Shown one piece after another: positions 4,485-5,960 of a DNA stretch of 5,960 nt. Where the stretch lies: contig MHUC01000039.1 in assembly GCA_001823315.1 (NCBI GenBank), forward strand, positions 13,338-19,297, in the 5' to 3' direction. A program made the position numbers and the translations under genes. Origin of the DNA: Candidatus Wildermuthbacteria bacterium RIFCSPHIGHO2_12_FULL_40_12. GTDB taxonomy: Bacteria > Patescibacteriota > Minisyncoccia > Minisyncoccales > 2-12-FULL-40-12. Position 1 is the stretch's first letter. Every line of letters starts with the position of its first letter. The notes under the pieces were generated by a model. The model was not told the origin of the DNA and ran no database searches. It saw only the letters and a program-made list of their open reading frames with translations.

Positions 4485-4964
4485 ATGACAGAACAAAATA
4501 AATTCTACTTAACTAAAGAAGGATTAGAGCGGATCAAAAAAGAATATGGCCGGATGAAAAATCTTCGGCTTCTAAAAACAAAGGGCGAAGCTCCTCGGAC
4601 TTGGCAATCAGAAGATTTAAATCCTGAATACTTGGCTTTCCAGGAAGATCTAAGTCTTTTTGAAGTCAGGATTAATGAGTTGGAGCATATCCTTAATAAT
4701 GTTGAAATAATCAAAGCTCCTCAAAAAGATTCTCGGGGCATAGTGCGCTTAGGAGCTACCGTTACCTTGGAAGAGGCCGATGGTCAAGCGAATGAATTTA
4801 TGATTGTGGGAACGCTTGAGGCGAATCCCGGGGAAGGAAAAATTTCATCGGAATCACCGGTGGGTAAAGCTATTTTGGGTCGTAAAATCGGAGAAGAGGT
4901 TCTCATAACTTCACCAATAGCTGTTCGATACAAGATCAAGAAAATAAGGTATCAGCTTGGCTAA
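4485..4964 (+). CDS. greA: Transcription elongation factor GreA
   Basis: GreA enters the secondary channel of RNA polymerase and stimulates cleavage of backtracked RNA. At 159 residues it has the normal length. The N-terminal coiled coil runs from about 10 to 72 (FYLTKEGLERIKKEY at 7-21; DLSLFEVRINELEHILNNVEII on the returning arm), followed by the C-terminal FKBP-like domain with GATVTLEEADG, IVGTLEANPGEGKISSESPVGKAILG and a final KIKKIRYQL strand. I chose ATG 4485; a TTG at 4458 would add nine residues (MVSEKFYVI) atypical of the family. The tip is unusual: SEDLNPEY (42-49) is two residues shorter than the common GDLSENAEY, so the Asp and Glu that coordinate magnesium in E. coli GreA (D41, E44) are not both in place. 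The HD-domain gene follows after 16 nt. No Shine-Dalgarno sequence is seen. Confidence 0.92.
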   Translation: MTEQNKFYLTKEGLERIKKEYGRMKNLRLLKTKGEAPRTWQSEDLNPEYLAFQEDLSLFEVRINELEHILNNVEIIKAPQKDSRGIVRLGATVTLEEADGQANEFMIVGTLEANPGEGKISSESPVGKAILGRKIGEEVLITSPIAVRYKIKKIRYQLG

Positions 4965-4970
4965 TTTCTC

Positions 4971-4988
4971 ATGATATTTCATGAATGA
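4971..4988 (+). other. Five-codon ORF overlapping the HD gene start
   Basis: ATG ATA TTT CAT GAA TGA begins seven bases after the greA stop and its stop lies inside the HD gene, eight bases beyond ATG 4981. It could hold ribosomes at the junction and couple translation of the two genes, or be chance. Confidence 0.2.
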
Positions 4989-5960
4989 TACTCTTAAGTT
5001 TTTCACTGAAGTTGCCAAGCTGAAAGAGTTTAAGCGAACCGGGTGGGTTCTAAGAGGGGTTAAGGACCCAGAGACCATCGCCGAGCACAAGTTTCGCGTG
5101 ACGCTTTTGGCGTGGCTTTTGGCTAAAAAACGAGGACTTAATGTCGAAAGAGCGATTAAAATCGCGCTCTCTCACGATTTATGCGAGGTTTATACCAGAG
5201 ATATCACTCCATACGTTGGCCTTTTGCCGAGAAATAAAGCCAAAAGAAAAGAATTTTTAAAGAGATGGGTTCGTCTTCCGCAGCAACAAAAAGAGAAAAG
5301 AGCAAAAATAAAGTTTAAACGAGAAAAAAAACTTCTTTTAAAATTGGTCAGATTTTTAAAACCTAACGTTCGGAACGAAATCTTTTCTTTATGGATGGAC
5401 TACGAAAAAGGGATTTCGCGCGAGGGCAGGTTTGTTAAGCAGTTGGATAAAATAGAACCACTCATCCAGTCGATCGAGTATTTTGGCGCCAAGAATAATA
5501 CCCCAGTGACCGGTTGGTGGGAAGAGATAGAAGAATTAGTGGAAGATCCTTTATTGCTTGAGTTTTTGGAGGCCATTCAAAAAAAGTTTTACAAGAAAAC
5601 AACGAAAACTTCAAAAAAAACAAAAGATTTAGACGGTATTTTAGAAGTCATTTTGATGGCGGGAAAACTGAAAAGAAGAAAAAGAAAGGGGTGGATTTTA
5701 ACTGGCGCGCGCAATCCAGAGACGATAGCGGGCCACGTCTTTATTTTATTATTGATGGTGTGGATTTTTAGCAAGGCCGAGCCATTGAAATTAAACAAAG
5801 AAGGTCTTTTTAAAATGGCTTTATCTCACGGCATTTGCAAGATTTACACAAACGACCGAACGCCTTACGATAGTATTCTAAAAAATAAGCACAAAAAGGC
5901 GCAAAGAGAGATTCTAAAAAAATGGGTTCGTTTTTCCAAGAAAGAAAAAGCCGAAAACTT
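4981..5960 (+). CDS. Tandem HD-domain phosphohydrolase, second copy degenerate, C-terminus cut off
   Basis: 326 codons run open to the right edge from ATG 4981. Residues about 5-170 are an HD domain of the YfbR/HDDC2 type (5'-nucleotidase/phosphohydrolase): GWVLRGVKDPETIAEH (21-36), SHDLCEVYTRD (64-74) and REGRFVKQLDK (147-157). H36, H65, D66 and D156 match the metal ligands and E69 and D74 the catalytic acids of E. coli YfbR (H33, H68, D69, D137, E72, D77), with the same spacing inside the HD-x2-E-x4-D motif. A Lys-rich linker (about 201-216) leads to a second copy: GWILTGARNPETIAGH (237-252), SHGICKIYTND (282-292), then KNKHKKAQREILKKWVRF. It keeps H252, H283 and D292 but has Gly for the metal Asp (284) and Lys for the catalytic Glu (287). 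Domain one is probably active on nucleotides; domain two is probably not. It follows greA by 16 nt and is likely co-transcribed. Confidence 0.88.
   Translation, partial: MNDTLKFFTEVAKLKEFKRTGWVLRGVKDPETIAEHKFRVTLLAWLLAKKRGLNVERAIKIALSHDLCEVYTRDITPYVGLLPRNKAKRKEFLKRWVRLPQQQKEKRAKIKFKREKKLLLKLVRFLKPNVRNEIFSLWMDYEKGISREGRFVKQLDKIEPLIQSIEYFGAKNNTPVTGWWEEIEELVEDPLLLEFLEAIQKKFYKKTTKTSKKTKDLDGILEVILMAGKLKRRKRKGWILTGARNPETIAGHVFILLLMVWIFSKAEPLKLNKEGLFKMALSHGICKIYTNDRTPYDSILKNKHKKAQREILKKWVRFSKKEKAEN

Overview
The window looks like a piece of a small, AT-leaning bacterial genome of the Candidate Phyla Radiation (Patescibacteria, probably Parcubacteria-like). This is inferred from gene content: a secreted lamin-tail-domain protein, a free-standing EF-Tu-domain-2-like protein, a small basic protein, a short-tipped GreA and a PHP-family endonuclease Q. 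Hardly any start codon has a Shine-Dalgarno sequence. No IS element, phage gene or CRISPR array is visible. All complete genes end in TAA except the 56-residue one (TGA), and no gene needs UGA read as an amino acid.

Layout, left to right. (1) 1-884, minus strand: the 5' part of an exported protein with two lamin-tail domains, cut by the left edge. Its -10 box lies so close to the ATG that the mRNA may be leaderless. (2) 885-1319: a divergent promoter region, then a 56-residue basic protein and tRNA-Arg(CCG). (3) 1320-1722: no convincing protein gene. It holds a good sigma70-type promoter, a roughly 125-nt segment whose ends pair with each other, and three hairpins at an exact 22-nt period that end in a terminator. 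I read this as a candidate non-coding RNA gene of unknown family. (4) 1723-4150, plus strand: the EF-Tu-domain-2-like protein, then a tight cluster of an MgtC/SapB membrane protein, a two-helix membrane protein and endonuclease Q (repair of deaminated bases). (5) 4151-4484: two related strong promoters, a short transcript with a 30-codon ORF and a textbook intrinsic terminator. (6) 4485-5960: GreA, followed after 16 nt by an HD-domain protein running off the right edge.

The HD protein is the most unusual coding sequence. It carries a complete YfbR/HDDC2-type HD domain followed by a second, clearly homologous copy that has lost a metal-binding Asp and the catalytic Glu. This looks like an active-domain plus pseudo-domain tandem. 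The two strongest non-coding observations are the candidate structured RNA at 1465-1665 and the dual-promoter small transcript at 4158-4435.
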